NCBI RefSeq assembly: GCF_020564935.1
Contig: NZ_JAJCXB010000018.1
Location: forward strand, 1 to 64,000
From: Streptomyces pinistramenti
GTDB taxonomy: Bacteria; Actinomycetota; Actinomycetes; Streptomycetales; Streptomycetaceae
Reading direction: 5' to 3'
Length of the DNA stretch: 64,000 bases
Both the position numbers and the translations under genes were made by a program. The notes under the pieces are model-generated. The model had not been told where the DNA came from, made no database searches, and worked only from the letters and a program-made list of their open reading frames with translations. Shown here piece by piece: positions 34,778-45,260 of this stretch; positions within the stretch are counted from its first letter, which is position 1, and each line of letters starts with the position of its first letter.

Positions 34778-37700
34778 GTGTCGCCACAGTCCCCCAACAG
34801 CTCGAGCATCTCGACCGACCAAGACGGGCAGGGAAAGTCCCCTGCCGCTGCGTTCGGTGCAAATGAGTGGCTCGTCGACGAGATCTACCAGCAGTACCTC
34901 CAGGACCCGAACTCGGTAGACCGAGCCTGGTGGGACTTCTTCGCCGACTACAAGCCGGGCGGCGCCACCGCGCCCAGCCAGCCGGCGGAGGGCTCCGCCC
35001 CCGCTCCGGCCGCACCGGCGCAGTCCCCGACCCCGCCGGCCCAGCCGAAGCCCGCCACCCCGGCCGCTCCGGCCGCACCGGCGAAGCCCGCGGCGAGCGC
35101 TCCGGCGCCCGCCCAGGCCGCTCCGGCCAAGGCGGCCCCGGCCAAGGCCGCCGCTCCGGCCGCGAAGCCCGCGGCCAAGCCCGCCGCGGCCGACGCCAAG
35201 GAAGCTCCGGCAGGCCCGGAGCTGGTCACCCTGCGCGGCCCGTCGGCCGCGGTGGCGAAGAACATGAACGCCTCGCTGGAGCTGCCGACGGCCACGTCCG
35301 TGCGCGCGGTGCCGGTGAAGCTGCTCTTCGACAACCGCATCGTCATCAACAACCACCTCAAGCGCGCCCGCGGTGGGAAGGTCTCCTTCACCCACCTCAT
35401 CGGGTACGCGATGGTGCAGGCCCTCAAGGCCATGCCGTCGATGAACCACTCCTTCGCGGAGAAGGACGGCAAGCCGACGCTGGTCAAGCCCGAGCACGTC
35501 AACCTCGGTCTGGCCATCGACCTGGTGAAGCCGAACGGCGACCGCCAGCTCGTCGTCGCCGCCATCAAGAAGGCCGAGACGCTGACCTTCTTCGAGTTCT
35601 GGCAGGCGTACGAGGACATCGTCCGCCGGGCCCGCACCAACAAGCTGACGATGGAGGACTTCACCGGAGTCACCGCGTCGCTGACGAACCCGGGCGGCAT
35701 CGGCACCGTCCACTCCGTGCCCCGCCTGATGCCCGGCCAGGGCCTCATCATCGGCGTCGGCGCGATGGACTACCCCGCGGAGTTCCAGGGCACCTCGCAG
35801 GACACCCTGAACAAGCTGGGTGTCGCCAAGGTCATGACGCTGACCAGCACGTACGACCACCGCGTGATCCAGGGCGCCGCCTCCGGCGAGTTCCTGCGCA
35901 TCATGAGCCAGCTGCTGCTCGGCGAGAACGACTTCTTCGACGACATCTTCAAGTCGCTGCGGATTCCGTACGAGCCGGTCCGCTGGCTGCGCGACATCGA
36001 CGTCTCCCACGACGACGACGTCACCAAGGCCGCGCGGGTCTTCGACCTGATCCACTCCTACCGGGTCCGCGGCCACGTCATGGCCGACACCGACCCGCTG
36101 GAGTACCACCAGCGCAAGCACCCCGACCTCGACATCATCGAGCACGGCCTCACTCTGTGGGACCTGGAGCGCGAGTTCGCGGTCGGCGGCTTCTCCGGCA
36201 AGACCATGATGAAGCTGCGCGACATCCTGGGCGTGCTGCGTGACTCGTACTGCCGCACCACCGGCATCGAGTTCATGCACATCCAGGACCCCAAGCAGCG
36301 CAAGTGGATCCAGGACCGGGTCGAGCGGACGCACAACTCCCCCGAGCGCGAGGAGCAGTTGCGCATCCTGCGCCGGCTGAACTCCGCCGAGGCGTTCGAG
36401 ACGTTCCTGCAGACGAAGTACGTCGGCCAGAAGCGCTTCTCGCTGGAGGGCGGCGAGTCCGTCATCCCGCTGCTGGACGCGGTCATCGACTCCGCGGCCG
36501 AGTCGCGGCTCGACGAGGTCGTCATCGGCATGGCCCACCGCGGCCGACTGAACGTCCTGGCGAACATCGTCGGCAAGTCGTACGCGCAGATCTTCCGGGA
36601 GTTCGAGGGCAACCTCGACCCGAAGTCGATGCACGGCTCCGGCGACGTGAAGTACCACCTGGGCCAGGAGGGCGTCTTCACCGGCCTGGACGGCGAGCAG
36701 ATCAAGGTCTCGCTGGCGGCCAACCCCTCCCACCTGGAGGCCGTCGACCCGATCGTCGAGGGCATCGCGCGCGCCAAGCAGGACATCATCAACAAGGGCG
36801 GCACGGACTTCACGGTCCTGCCCGTCCAGCTGCACGGCGACGCGGCCTTCGCGGGCCAGGGCGTGGTCGCGGAGACGCTGAACATGTCGCAGCTGCGCGG
36901 CTACCGCTGCGGCGGCACCGTGCACATCGTCATCAACAACCAGGTCGGCTTCACCGCCGCACCGGAGTCGGCCCGCTCCTCCATGTACGCCACCGACGTG
37001 GCCCGCATGATCGAGGCGCCGATCTTCCATGTGAACGGTGACGACCCGGAGGCCGTGGTGCGCGTCGCGCGTCTCGCCTTCGAGTTCCGCCAGGCGTTCA
37101 ACAAGGACGTCGTCATCGACCTGATCTGCTACCGCCGCCGTGGTCACAACGAGTCGGACAACCCGGCTTTCACGCAGCCGCTGATGTACGACCTGATCGA
37201 CAAGAAGCGCTCGGTGCGCAAGCTCTACACCGAGTCGCTCATCGGCCGTGGCGACATCACGCTGGAAGAGGCCGAGCAGGCGCTTCAGGACTTCCAGGGC
37301 CAGCTGGAGAAGGTCTTCACGGAGGTCCGCGAGGCCACCACGGCTCCGGCCACCCCCGAGGTGCCGCAGCCGCAGGCCGAGTTCCCGGTGTTCGTGGACA
37401 CCGCGATCTCCCAGGAGGTCGTCAAGCGGATCGCCGAGTCGCAGGTCAACATCCCCGAGCGGGTCACCGTCCACCCGCGTCTGCTGCCCCAGCTCCAGCG
37501 CCGCGCGGCCCAGGTGGAGGACGGCACGATCGACTGGGGCATGGGCGAGACCCTGGCCATCGGTTCGCTGCTGATGGAGGGCACCCCGGTCCGGCTCGCC
37601 GGCCAGGACTCCCGCCGCGGCACCTTCGGCCAGCGTCACGCGGTCCTCATCGACCGCGAGACCGGCGACGACTACACCCCGCTGCTCTACCTCTCCGAGG

Positions 37701-38578
37701 ACCAGGCACGCTTCAACGTCTACGACTCGCTGCTCAGCGAGTACGCGGCGATGGGCTTCGAGTACGGCTACTCGCTGGCCCGCCCGGAGTCGCTGGTCAT
37801 GTGGGAGGCGCAGTTCGGTGACTTCGCCAACGGCGCGCAGACCGTCATCGACGAGTTCATCTCGTCCGCCGAGCAGAAGTGGGGCCAGACCTCCGGCGTC
37901 ACCCTGCTGCTGCCGCACGGCTACGAGGGCCAGGGCCCGGACCACTCCTCGGCCCGGATCGAGCGCTTCCTCCAGCTGTGCGCGCAGAACAACATGACGG
38001 TCGCCATGCCCACGCTGCCGTCGAACTACTTCCACCTGCTGCGCTGGCAGGTCCACAACCCGCACCACAAGCCGCTGGTCGTCTTCACCCCGAAGTCGAT
38101 GCTGCGTCTGAAGGCCGCGGCGTCGAAGGCGGAAGAGTTCACCACCGGCGGCTTCCGCCCGGTGATCGGCGACAGCACGGTCGACGCGGCTGCCGTCCGC
38201 AAGGTGATCTTCTGCTCCGGCAAGGTCTATTACGACCTGGAGGCGGAGCGGGAGAAGCGCGGCGCGAACGACGTCGCCATCGTCCGCATCGAGCGGCTGT
38301 ACCCGCTGCCCGGCAAGGAACTCCAGGCGGAGATCGCCAAGTTCCCGAACGCCGGTAAGTACCTGTGGGTCCAGGAGGAGCCGGCCAACCAGGGCGCCTG
38401 GCCGTTCCTCGGTCTGAACCTCATCGACCACCTCGACCTGGCAGTCGGTGCGGATGTCCCGCACAGCGAGCGTCTGCGCCGCATCTCGCGGCCGCACGGC
38501 TCGTCCCCGGCCGTCGGTTCCGCCAAGCGTCACCAGGCGGAGCAGGCCCAGCTCATGGCCGAGGCGTTCGACGCGTAG
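34778..38578 (+). CDS. kgd: Multifunctional 2-oxoglutarate decarboxylase/dehydrogenase E1-E2 (Kgd/SucA)
   Basis: A 1266-residue actinobacterial Kgd. The N-terminus carries [16 protein letters not shown], then an Ala/Pro/Lys linker (about 70-150), then an E2-like succinyltransferase domain without lipoyl domain (YDHRVIQGA holds the catalytic His). A full E1o thiamine-diphosphate enzyme follows, with [10 protein letters not shown] and NNQVGFT. It converts 2-oxoglutarate to succinyl-CoA with partner E2/E3, or releases succinic semialdehyde, in the TCA cycle. GTG 34778 with an upstream GAGGGCGG is chosen. Synteny places it downstream of the two-component system. Confidence 0.95.
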   Translation: MSPQSPNSSSISTDQDGQGKSPAAAFGANEWLVDEIYQQYLQDPNSVDRAWWDFFADYKPGGATAPSQPAEGSAPAPAAPAQSPTPPAQPKPATPAAPAAPAKPAASAPAPAQAAPAKAAPAKAAAPAAKPAAKPAAADAKEAPAGPELVTLRGPSAAVAKNMNASLELPTATSVRAVPVKLLFDNRIVINNHLKRARGGKVSFTHLIGYAMVQALKAMPSMNHSFAEKDGKPTLVKPEHVNLGLAIDLVKPNGDRQLVVAAIKKAETLTFFEFWQAYEDIVRRARTNKLTMEDFTGVTASLTNPGGIGTVHSVPRLMPGQGLIIGVGAMDYPAEFQGTSQDTLNKLGVAKVMTLTSTYDHRVIQGAASGEFLRIMSQLLLGENDFFDDIFKSLRIPYEPVRWLRDIDVSHDDDVTKAARVFDLIHSYRVRGHVMADTDPLEYHQRKHPDLDIIEHGLTLWDLEREFAVGGFSGKTMMKLRDILGVLRDSYCRTTGIEFMHIQDPKQRKWIQDRVERTHNSPEREEQLRILRRLNSAEAFETFLQTKYVGQKRFSLEGGESVIPLLDAVIDSAAESRLDEVVIGMAHRGRLNVLANIVGKSYAQIFREFEGNLDPKSMHGSGDVKYHLGQEGVFTGLDGEQIKVSLAANPSHLEAVDPIVEGIARAKQDIINKGGTDFTVLPVQLHGDAAFAGQGVVAETLNMSQLRGYRCGGTVHIVINNQVGFTAAPESARSSMYATDVARMIEAPIFHVNGDDPEAVVRVARLAFEFRQAFNKDVVIDLICYRRRGHNESDNPAFTQPLMYDLIDKKRSVRKLYTESLIGRGDITLEEAEQALQDFQGQLEKVFTEVREATTAPATPEVPQPQAEFPVFVDTAISQEVVKRIAESQVNIPERVTVHPRLLPQLQRRAAQVEDGTIDWGMGETLAIGSLLMEGTPVRLAGQDSRRGTFGQRHAVLIDRETGDDYTPLLYLSEDQARFNVYDSLLSEYAAMGFEYGYSLARPESLVMWEAQFGDFANGAQTVIDEFISSAEQKWGQTSGVTLLLPHGYEGQGPDHSSARIERFLQLCAQNNMTVAMPTLPSNYFHLLRWQVHNPHHKPLVVFTPKSMLRLKAAASKAEEFTTGGFRPVIGDSTVDAAAVRKVIFCSGKVYYDLEAEREKRGANDVAIVRIERLYPLPGKELQAEIAKFPNAGKYLWVQEEPANQGAWPFLGLNLIDHLDLAVGADVPHSERLRRISRPHGSSPAVGSAKRHQAEQAQLMAEAFDA

Positions 38579-38606
38579 CCGAGCGCTCCGGTAGTTCCGG
38601 GCACCC

Positions 38607-38650
38607 GGCGAAGGGCCCGCCCCCGCGGTCGCGGGGGCGGGCCCTTCGCC
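38607..38650 (+). terminator. Strong hairpin terminator after kgd
   Basis: A perfect 21-bp GC-rich inverted repeat (38607-38627 with 38630-38650) with almost no loop, 29 bases after the kgd stop. It has no T-tract, as is common in this genus. Confidence 0.85.
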
Positions 38651-38669
38651 GTGCCGCCGTGACCCTGCC

Positions 38670-38675
38670 TATCCT
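38670..38675 (+). promoter_or_regulatory. Putative -10 box for the DUF6104 gene
   Basis: TATCCT just after the kgd terminator would give a leader of about 30 nt to the GTG at 38711. Confidence 0.45.
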
Positions 38676-38710
38676 GGCCGGGATATCCCATGACCCCTGG
38701 TGGAGAGCAC

Positions 38711-38890
38711 GTGTATTTCACTGACCGCGGCATCGAAGAGCTGGAGAGCAGGCGCGGCGAGGAGGAGGTCACCCTCGGGTGGCTGTCCGAGCAGCTGCGC
38801 ACGTTCGTGGACCTGAACCCGGACTTCGAGGTGCCGGTGGAGCGGCTGGCCACCTGGCTGGCCCGGCTCGACGACGAGGACGACGAGTAG
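38711..38890 (+). CDS. DUF6104 small acidic protein
   Basis: A 59-residue acidic protein beginning VYFTDRGIEELESRRGEEEV and ending in a DDEDDE tail. It has the compact helical pattern conserved next to kgd in Streptomyces. GTG 38711 preceded by GGTGGAGAG is preferred; an ATG at 38691 would add seven residues not typical of the family. Function is unknown. Conserved linkage to kgd hints at a role in central metabolism, but that is inference. Confidence 0.85.
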   Translation: MYFTDRGIEELESRRGEEEVTLGWLSEQLRTFVDLNPDFEVPVERLATWLARLDDEDDE

Positions 38891-38958
38891 GAGGCCGCCC
38901 GGTCCTGCCGTCCGCCTCCTGGCCGGCCGGGACGGCGCGAGCGGCTTCCGTCAGCCGC

Positions 38959-39007
38959 TTGACTTCCCCGATCCGCGATATATCGTGTCTAGCGAGACGC
39001 GATATAT
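38959..39007 (+). promoter_or_regulatory. Promoter and 30-bp palindromic operator of toastrack-padR operon
   Basis: TTGACT (38959-38964) and TATCGT (38981-38986, 16-bp spacing) form a promoter. Arms ATATATCGTGTCT (38978-38990) and AGACGCGATATAT (38995-39007) pair at 12 of 13 positions around a 4-nt centre, covering the -10 and probable start site. PadR regulators bind AT-rich palindromes of this kind, so autorepression by the downstream PadR is likely. Confidence 0.75.
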
Positions 39008-39040
39008 TGCGTTGCCATGTCCAGTCAGGGGAGGCCCGGA

Positions 39041-39994
39041 ATGTCCAGGAACGAGCGGTCGCGATATCCGATCCGGGTGGACGGGCCACGCACGCTGGAG
39101 ATCGAGGAGCCCGTCAGCGCGCTGAACGTCCGGGTGTACGGCGGCACGGTCAACGTCGTCGGCACATCCGACGGCAGCCCGGCCCGCCTGGAGGTCGGCG
39201 AACTGCGCGGCACGCCGCTGAACGTCTCCTGCGAGGACGGCACCCTCACCGTCGCCTACGAAGACCTGCCGTGGAAGGGCTTCCTGGCGTTCCTCGACCG
39301 CAAGTCGTGGAAACGCAGCGCGGTGGTCTCGGTGACGGTGCCCGCGGCCACCCGCGTCGAGGTGGGTGTCGTCGGCGCGAGCGCGGTGGTCTCCGGCATC
39401 GCGGGACGCACGGACATCCGCGGGGTGACGGGCGACAGCACCCTGGTCGGGCTGACCGGCGAGGTGCGCGCGGACACCGTATCGGGCAAGGTCGAGGCCC
39501 AGGCGGTCACCGGCGACCTGCGGTTCCACTCCGTCTCCGGGGATCTGACCGTCATCGACGGCGCCGGCGGCTCGGTGCACGCCGACTCCGTCAGCGGCGA
39601 CATGGTGCTCGACCTCGACCCGGCGGCCAAGGGCACCGACATCCAACTGACCAGCGTCTCCGGCGAGATGGCCATCCGGCTGCCGGACCCGGCCGACGCG
39701 ACGGTGGAGGCCAACACCACCAGCGGCAAGATCTCCAACGCCTTCGACACCCTGCGGGTCGGCGGCCAGTGGGGCGCCAAGAACATCACCGGAACCCTCG
39801 GCGCCGGCACCGGCACGCTGAAGGCCACCACCGTCTCCGGCGGTCTCGCGCTGCTGCGCCGCCCGTCCTTCGAGGCCCCGCGGACCGACGCCGCCGAGGG
39901 CCCGGGGCCGCACGGCACCCACGGTCCGCACGACGCTCCCGGCCCGCGCGGCGATGCCCCCGCGGGCCGGCCCGCAGAGAAGAAGGTGCTCTGA
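39041..39994 (+). CDS. DUF4097 toastrack adhesin-like protein
   Basis: A 317-residue protein made almost entirely of short repeated beta strands, for example VSGDLTVIDGAGGSVHADSVSGDMVLDL, the toastrack (DUF4097) beta-helix fold that commonly accompanies PadR or PspC/LiaI stress systems. It has no signal peptide or membrane helix. The last 50 residues are Gly/Pro/His-rich. ATG 39041 behind AGGGGAGG is preferred; ATG 39017 adds eight residues. It is co-transcribed with the padR gene 2 bases downstream, probably as the effector of that switch. Confidence 0.85.
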   Translation: MSRNERSRYPIRVDGPRTLEIEEPVSALNVRVYGGTVNVVGTSDGSPARLEVGELRGTPLNVSCEDGTLTVAYEDLPWKGFLAFLDRKSWKRSAVVSVTVPAATRVEVGVVGASAVVSGIAGRTDIRGVTGDSTLVGLTGEVRADTVSGKVEAQAVTGDLRFHSVSGDLTVIDGAGGSVHADSVSGDMVLDLDPAAKGTDIQLTSVSGEMAIRLPDPADATVEANTTSGKISNAFDTLRVGGQWGAKNITGTLGAGTGTLKATTVSGGLALLRRPSFEAPRTDAAEGPGPHGTHGPHDAPGPRGDAPAGRPAEKKVL

Positions 39995-39996
39995 GC

Positions 39997-41196
<1,200 letters not shown>

Positions 41197-41627
41197 CGGG
41201 GCAGCGGGGCTCCGGGGCGAGTACGGCCGGGACGGGTTCCGGGCGCGGCCGTGCCGGGGTACGGGAGAGCGGGTGCGGCCCCGGCGGGACGCATTCCGGG
41301 CGCGTGCCGAGGCCCGTGCCGCCCGCCCGCCGGAGCCAACCGGCCGCCGGTTACGGAGAGTTGCTTACGGCGGGCAGGATTTACGGCGCGTAATCGGGGA
41401 ACGTCATCAATCGCACGGTTTTTCGTCCGGCGGCGGTCCCGAGGGCATCCCCGGCCACCGGCATCCGGGCCGAAGGCCGTGTGCCGAGCCGGGACGTTCC
41501 GCGAGGTCCGCCCGGCCCGGAGCCCGTACGGCACGCCCCGGCGAGGGGACAAGCCCAGGCCCCTCAGGCGCGCCCCACCGCCAACCACCCTTGTCTGCAC
41601 GCATCGTGAAGGCCATGAGGTACAGCG
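41197..41627. other. Intergenic region with triple TTACGG repeat
   Basis: No gene is supported in these 430 bases. TTACGG occurs at 41351, 41365 and 41381, and the last copy is part of the perfect palindrome TTACG-GCG-CGTAA (41381-41393). These lie about 240 bases upstream of the SCO6745-family gene and may be binding sites. A TTTTT run (41420s) stands out in the GC-rich surroundings. Confidence 0.45.
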
Positions 41628-42866
41628 ATGTCGGATTACCTTTCGGTCGCCCGCCGGATGTGGCATCAGCTCGAACCGCTGCACGCCACCCTCTACTCCG
41701 CCCCCGAGGCCCTGCGGGTCGCGGCGGGCCTCGGCTACGACATCACGTCGCGCTGGCCCCGCTATTTCGCCTGGCGCACGGCCCCCTTGGGCGCCGCGGG
41801 CCCCGAGCTGGTGGCCGCGACGTACTACACGTTCAGCCCGCGTCTGATCGCCCAGTACATCCCGCGGATCTGGTCGACGGCCGGGCCCGCCGAAGTGCTG
41901 GACGCGCGGCTGCGGGCGGTGGACCGGGTGCTGTCCCGGCTGCTCGGCGACCGGCTGACCTGCGGCCAGCTCGCCGAGGCCGCCGAACTGGCCCGCAGGG
42001 CCGCCGAGAACGCCGGTACGGCGGCCCGCCCGCTGGCCGCCGCCAACCTCGATCTGCCCTGGCCCGACGCCCCGCATCTGATGCTGTGGCAGTCCGCCAC
42101 GGTATTGCGCGAGCACCGCGGCGACGGCCATCTGGCGGCGCTGCTGACCTGCGGCCTCGACCCGTGCGAGGCACTGGTCTCGCACGCGGCGACGGGCACC
42201 GGCGCCGACCGCGGCTGGGCCGCCCCGGAATCCGCCGCCGCCCGCGGCTGGAGTGCCCAGGAGTGGAGCGACGCCCATGACCGGCTCGCCGCCCGCGGCT
42301 GGATCGCCCCGGACGGCAGCGCGACCCTCCGCGGCCGCAGGGAGCGCGCGGCCCTGGAACAGCTCACGGACCAACTGGCGGCGGGCCCTTGGCGCGCCCT
42401 GGGCCGCGCCCGCGCCGAACGGCTGGCACACCTGCTCCGCCCACTGGCCGACGCGGTCTTCGCCTCGGGCATCCTGACGCCGGACAGCACACCTTCGGGA
42501 AGCACGGCGCCGGGAGGCGCGCCCCCAGGAGGCCCGCCACCGGGAGGCGTGCCGCCAGGGGCCATACCACCGGGAGGTCTGCCCGTGGGCTTGCTCCCCG
42601 GCGAGGCCCCCGGCGCCAGGACCTCCCGTGACACGCTCACCCGCGCAACAGCCCCCGCCGGAACGGCAGCGGACCACCCGGTTCCGGACTGCCTCCTCCC
42701 GAACGCCCCGGCACCGCAGGAGCCGATACCGGACGAGCGGATACCGCACGAACCGGCACCGCACGGCCCGATACCGCACGAGCCGCTACCGCACGGCCCG
42801 CTACCGGCCGGGGCCGCCCCGGGCGGGACGGTGCCCGCAGGCGCCGCCTGGGCAAGCAGCCCGTAG
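41628..42866 (+). CDS. SCO6745/SalK-family protein with repetitive C-terminal tail
   Basis: The first 285 residues of this 412-residue protein match the SCO6745 family (YLSVARRMWHQLEPLHATLYS; LTCGLDPCEALVSHAA; WSDAHDRLAARGWIAPDG), a helical family next to or within winged-helix regulators, sometimes called SalK-like. Function is unclear. From residue about 290 the sequence becomes Pro/Gly-rich, with PPGGx pentapeptides and then an (E/G)PxPH pentapeptide array, each encoded by 15-bp tandem repeats. Family members normally end near residue 280, so this tail is an addition. Codon bias stays normal through the repeats. Confidence 0.78.
   Translation: MSDYLSVARRMWHQLEPLHATLYSAPEALRVAAGLGYDITSRWPRYFAWRTAPLGAAGPELVAATYYTFSPRLIAQYIPRIWSTAGPAEVLDARLRAVDRVLSRLLGDRLTCGQLAEAAELARRAAENAGTAARPLAAANLDLPWPDAPHLMLWQSATVLREHRGDGHLAALLTCGLDPCEALVSHAATGTGADRGWAAPESAAARGWSAQEWSDAHDRLAARGWIAPDGSATLRGRRERAALEQLTDQLAAGPWRALGRARAERLAHLLRPLADAVFASGILTPDSTPSGSTAPGGAPPGGPPPGGVPPGAIPPGGLPVGLLPGEAPGARTSRDTLTRATAPAGTAADHPVPDCLLPNAPAPQEPIPDERIPHEPAPHGPIPHEPLPHGPLPAGAAPGGTVPAGAAWASSP
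42511..42585. repeat. 15-bp tandem repeat array A (PPGGx pentapeptides)
   Basis: Five degenerate 15-bp units starting CGGGAGG or CAGGAGG, encoding repeated Pro-Pro-Gly-Gly-x in the tail of the SCO6745-family protein. Confidence 0.8.
42726..42806. repeat. 15-bp tandem repeat array B ((E/G)PxPH pentapeptides)
   Basis: About 5.4 units of the form ATACCGCACGAGCCG encode IPHEP, APHGP and LPHGP pentapeptides. The units are 80-90 percent alike, so the expansion is fairly recent. Confidence 0.85.
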
Positions 42867-42989
42867 CCGCCCGCCCTCAAGCCAACCGCCCTCGCCGCCT
42901 CCCCCGCGCCGTTCTCCACCCCATCCCCCTTGACCTCAAGCGCACTTGAGGGGAACGGCTCCGAAGCGCCCCGAGGAACGGAGCACGCC

Positions 42990-43455
42990 ATGTCCCGCAC
43001 CACCGCTTTCCCTGACGTCCGGCACCCCGACGCCGGCACCGCCCTGATCAGCTCCTGGATCGCCCCCGCCCCCGCCGTGCAGACCGCCGCGGCCGACGCG
43101 GCCCTCACGGCCCGGGGCGATCAGGAGACCCCGACACGGGGCTCTGCTCACCGCGTTCCTGAGCACGGACGGCGGCCACGTACTCCATGACGCGCAGGTG
43201 CCGGGACTGCTCGGCGCGCACTTCCCTCTGAGCCGGGACGGCAGCCGGGTACTCAACCACGCGGAAGAAGAAAGCACTTCGGCCTGGCGCGCGTGCGTCG
43301 GCGGTGACGTGTCGGCGCGGCTCGCCGGCCTCGTCGTGGAGCTGCCCGGCATGACGCTGCCGGCGGCGGGTACGCCCCCCGGCCCGCCGCGCTACCGCCA
43401 GCACCACAGCCTGGTCAATGTGGCCCCGCCCGCAGACGCCACGGTCCGACGGGGC
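42990..43455 (+). pseudogene. Frameshifted antibiotic-biosynthesis-monooxygenase-like gene
   Basis: A normal start with GGAG leads to MSRTTAFPDVRHPDAGTALI and then SSWIAPAPAVQTAAADAALT, the opening of a Streptomyces ABM-type protein. This frame ends at 43190, but from about 43138 the +1 frame continues the same protein: GALLTAFLSTDGGHVLHDAQ, then ...SRVLNHAEEESTSAWRACVGG... and RYRQHHSLV. A single-base change between about 43100 and 43138 explains the break. The second ABM half expected after 43455 is missing, so the 3' end also looks deleted. Confidence 0.55.
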
Positions 43456-43467
43456 CCGCCCCCGTGG

Positions 43468-44103
43468 TCAGACGCCCGCCCCGCCCGCCGTCAGCGTGAT
43501 CACCGCGGCGACGCCCTCCGTCCGCAGCACGGCCGACCAGCGCTCGGGCAGCAACCCGGCGTCGAAACGGCCGAGTTGGGCCCGGGACGCATCGCCCGCC
43601 CTCGGGCCTTCCGGCCGGGCCGTCACCGTCGCGGAGCCCTCCAGGGCCACCACCAGCACCTCCCGCCCCTCCTCCGGCGGCACCTCCCCCGCGCCCCGCA
43701 CGATCTCGACCGTCGCCCCCGCGCGTCCCTCCCGCAGCATCACGTTCAGGTTCACGATCGGGCCGTCCAGGAGTCGGCAGCCGGTGGGCGCGGCGCCGGA
43801 GAAGGCGAACGGACGGAAGCGGCCGGGCAGTCGGTGCGGGCTGCCGTCGACCGTCAGCTCCACGCCCGCGCCGTCGACGACGGTCAGGATCCGGCGGATG
43901 CCGGGCAGCGGCGAGTACGGGCCGTCCCGGGTGACATCGGCCAGGCTCACCCGCCAGTCGAACGTGTCCCAGGCCGCGCCCCTGGGCCGGACGGCGACCT
44001 CACGGGTCACCCCGCCGCCGTTGCTCCAGGGCGCGGCGGCCCGCCCGTCGGCCCGCAACACCCGCATCCCGCCGTCCACTTCGCCCTCGTCCGTCCGTCG
44101 CAT
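43468..44103 (-). CDS. HutD/Ves-family cupin-like protein
   Basis: A 211-residue HutD family protein: MRVLRADGRAAAPWSNGGGVTREV matches the conserved start of the family, followed by WDTFDWRVSLADVTRDGPYSP and NLNVMLREG. HutD is linked to histidine utilisation in other bacteria, with a proposed formylglutamate-sensing role, but no hut genes are present here. The ATG overlaps the stop of the upstream oxidoreductase by one base, so translation is coupled. A start 12 codons in (44067) would fit the family length better. Confidence 0.82.
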   Translation of the reverse strand: MRRTDEGEVDGGMRVLRADGRAAAPWSNGGGVTREVAVRPRGAAWDTFDWRVSLADVTRDGPYSPLPGIRRILTVVDGAGVELTVDGSPHRLPGRFRPFAFSGAAPTGCRLLDGPIVNLNVMLREGRAGATVEIVRGAGEVPPEEGREVLVVALEGSATVTARPEGPRAGDASRAQLGRFDAGLLPERWSAVLRTEGVAAVITLTAGGAGV

Positions 44104-45065
44104 CAGACCGTCAGCACGACCTTGCCGAACAGCTCGCCCTCGGCCATCTTCGCGAAGCCCTCACGCGCCCGGTCCAGCGGCAGCGTCGAGTCGATCACCG
44201 GGCGGACGCCCTTGGCGGCGCAGAAGCCGAGCAACGAGGCCAGTTCCTCCTTGCTGCCCATGGTGGAGCCGACGATCTTCAGCTCCAGGAAGAAGATCCG
44301 GTTGAGTTCGGTGCGCTCGGGGTGGAATCCACTGGTGGCGCCGGAGATGACCAGGGTGCCGCCGGGGCGCAGCGACCGGATCGAGTGCGACCAGGTGGCG
44401 GCGCCGACCGTCTCGATCACCGCGTCCATCTTCTGCGGCAGCCGCTCTCCACTGCCGAACGCCGCCTCGGCACCCAGCTGTTCGGCCCGCTTCCGCTTGC
44501 TCTCGTCGCGGCTGGTGGCGAAGACCCGGAGTCCGGCCGCGGCGCCCAGCACGATGGCCGCGGTCGCGACGCCGCCGCCCGCGCCCTGGACGAGGACGCT
44601 GTCGCCGGGCCGCACCCCGGCGTTGGTGAAGAGCATGCGGTACGCGGTGAGCCAGGCCGTGGGCAGGCAGGCGGCCTCTTCGAAGGTCAGCTCCGGCGGC
44701 TTGGGCAGCACGTTCCAGGAGGGCACGGCGACCCGTTCGGCGAAGGTGCCCTGGTAGCGCTCGGTGAGGATGGAGCGCGGCTCGCCGGGGCCGACGCCGT
44801 GGCCGGTCTGCCCGATGACGGAGTGCAGGACGACGTCGTTGCCGTCCGCGTCGGTGCCGGCGGCGTCGCAGCCGAGGATCATCGGCAGCGCTTCCTCGCC
44901 GAGCCCCACGCCGCGCAGCGACCAGAGGTCGTGGTGGTTGAGGGAGGCGGCCTTGACGTTGACGGTGGTCCAGCCGGGGCGCGCCTCGGGGGCCGGGCGC
45001 TCACCCAGTTCGAGGCCGTTCAGGGGCTGGTCGCGGTCGATGCGGGCGGCGTAGGCAGCAAACAT
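44103..45065 (-). CDS. Zinc-binding-type alcohol dehydrogenase/quinone oxidoreductase
   Basis: A 320-residue MDR-superfamily NADPH oxidoreductase. An N-terminal GroES-like domain (GWTTVNVKAASLNHHDLW; GCDAAGTDADG) is followed by the Rossmann domain with GAGGGVATAAI and the loop ATSRDESKRKRA typical of NADPH use. The catalytic-zinc Cys and structural-zinc Cys cluster are absent, so it is a zinc-independent quinone/enoyl reductase type. It has a leaderless promoter on its strand and is coupled to the HutD-like gene. Confidence 0.86.
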   Translation of the reverse strand: MFAAYAARIDRDQPLNGLELGERPAPEARPGWTTVNVKAASLNHHDLWSLRGVGLGEEALPMILGCDAAGTDADGNDVVLHSVIGQTGHGVGPGEPRSILTERYQGTFAERVAVPSWNVLPKPPELTFEEAACLPTAWLTAYRMLFTNAGVRPGDSVLVQGAGGGVATAAIVLGAAAGLRVFATSRDESKRKRAEQLGAEAAFGSGERLPQKMDAVIETVGAATWSHSIRSLRPGGTLVISGATSGFHPERTELNRIFFLELKIVGSTMGSKEELASLLGFCAAKGVRPVIDSTLPLDRAREGFAKMAEGELFGKVVLTV

Positions 45066-45071
45066 GATCCC

Positions 45072-45077
45072 AAAGTA
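45072..45077 (-). promoter_or_regulatory. Leaderless -10 box for the quinone oxidoreductase gene
   Basis: On the minus strand TACTTT lies 6 nt (GGGATC) before the ATG at 45065, with no ribosome-binding site. Confidence 0.5.
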
Positions 45078-45184
45078 GGCCGCCGGTCCGCACCGCGATA
45101 CCGGGCGCGGGTGTGACGCGCACCGCGCCCGCGCCGCCCGGGTCCGCCGCGCGCCCGCTCCGGGAACACGTCCGCATACGGCGG

Positions 45185-45225
45185 CGGGCCGGGCCCGCAC
45201 CCGTCTCAGGTGCGGGCCCGGCCCG
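45185..45225 (-). terminator. Hairpin terminator after malic enzyme gene
   Basis: A perfect 17-bp stem, CGGGCCGGGCCCGCACC (45185-45201) with its complement (45209-45225) and a 7-nt loop, 36 bases after the malic enzyme stop. Confidence 0.82.
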
Positions 45226-45260
45226 TCGTGTCACGGCGGTGGTCCGCCGGGCGGCTGCCG

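Noticed and set aside
34553..38533. A very long open frame on the minus strand opposite kgd (about 1300 codons)
   Set aside because: Its translation is Val/Arg/Gly/Asp-rich with no domain, and kgd on the other strand is unmistakable. High GC makes such mirror frames common.
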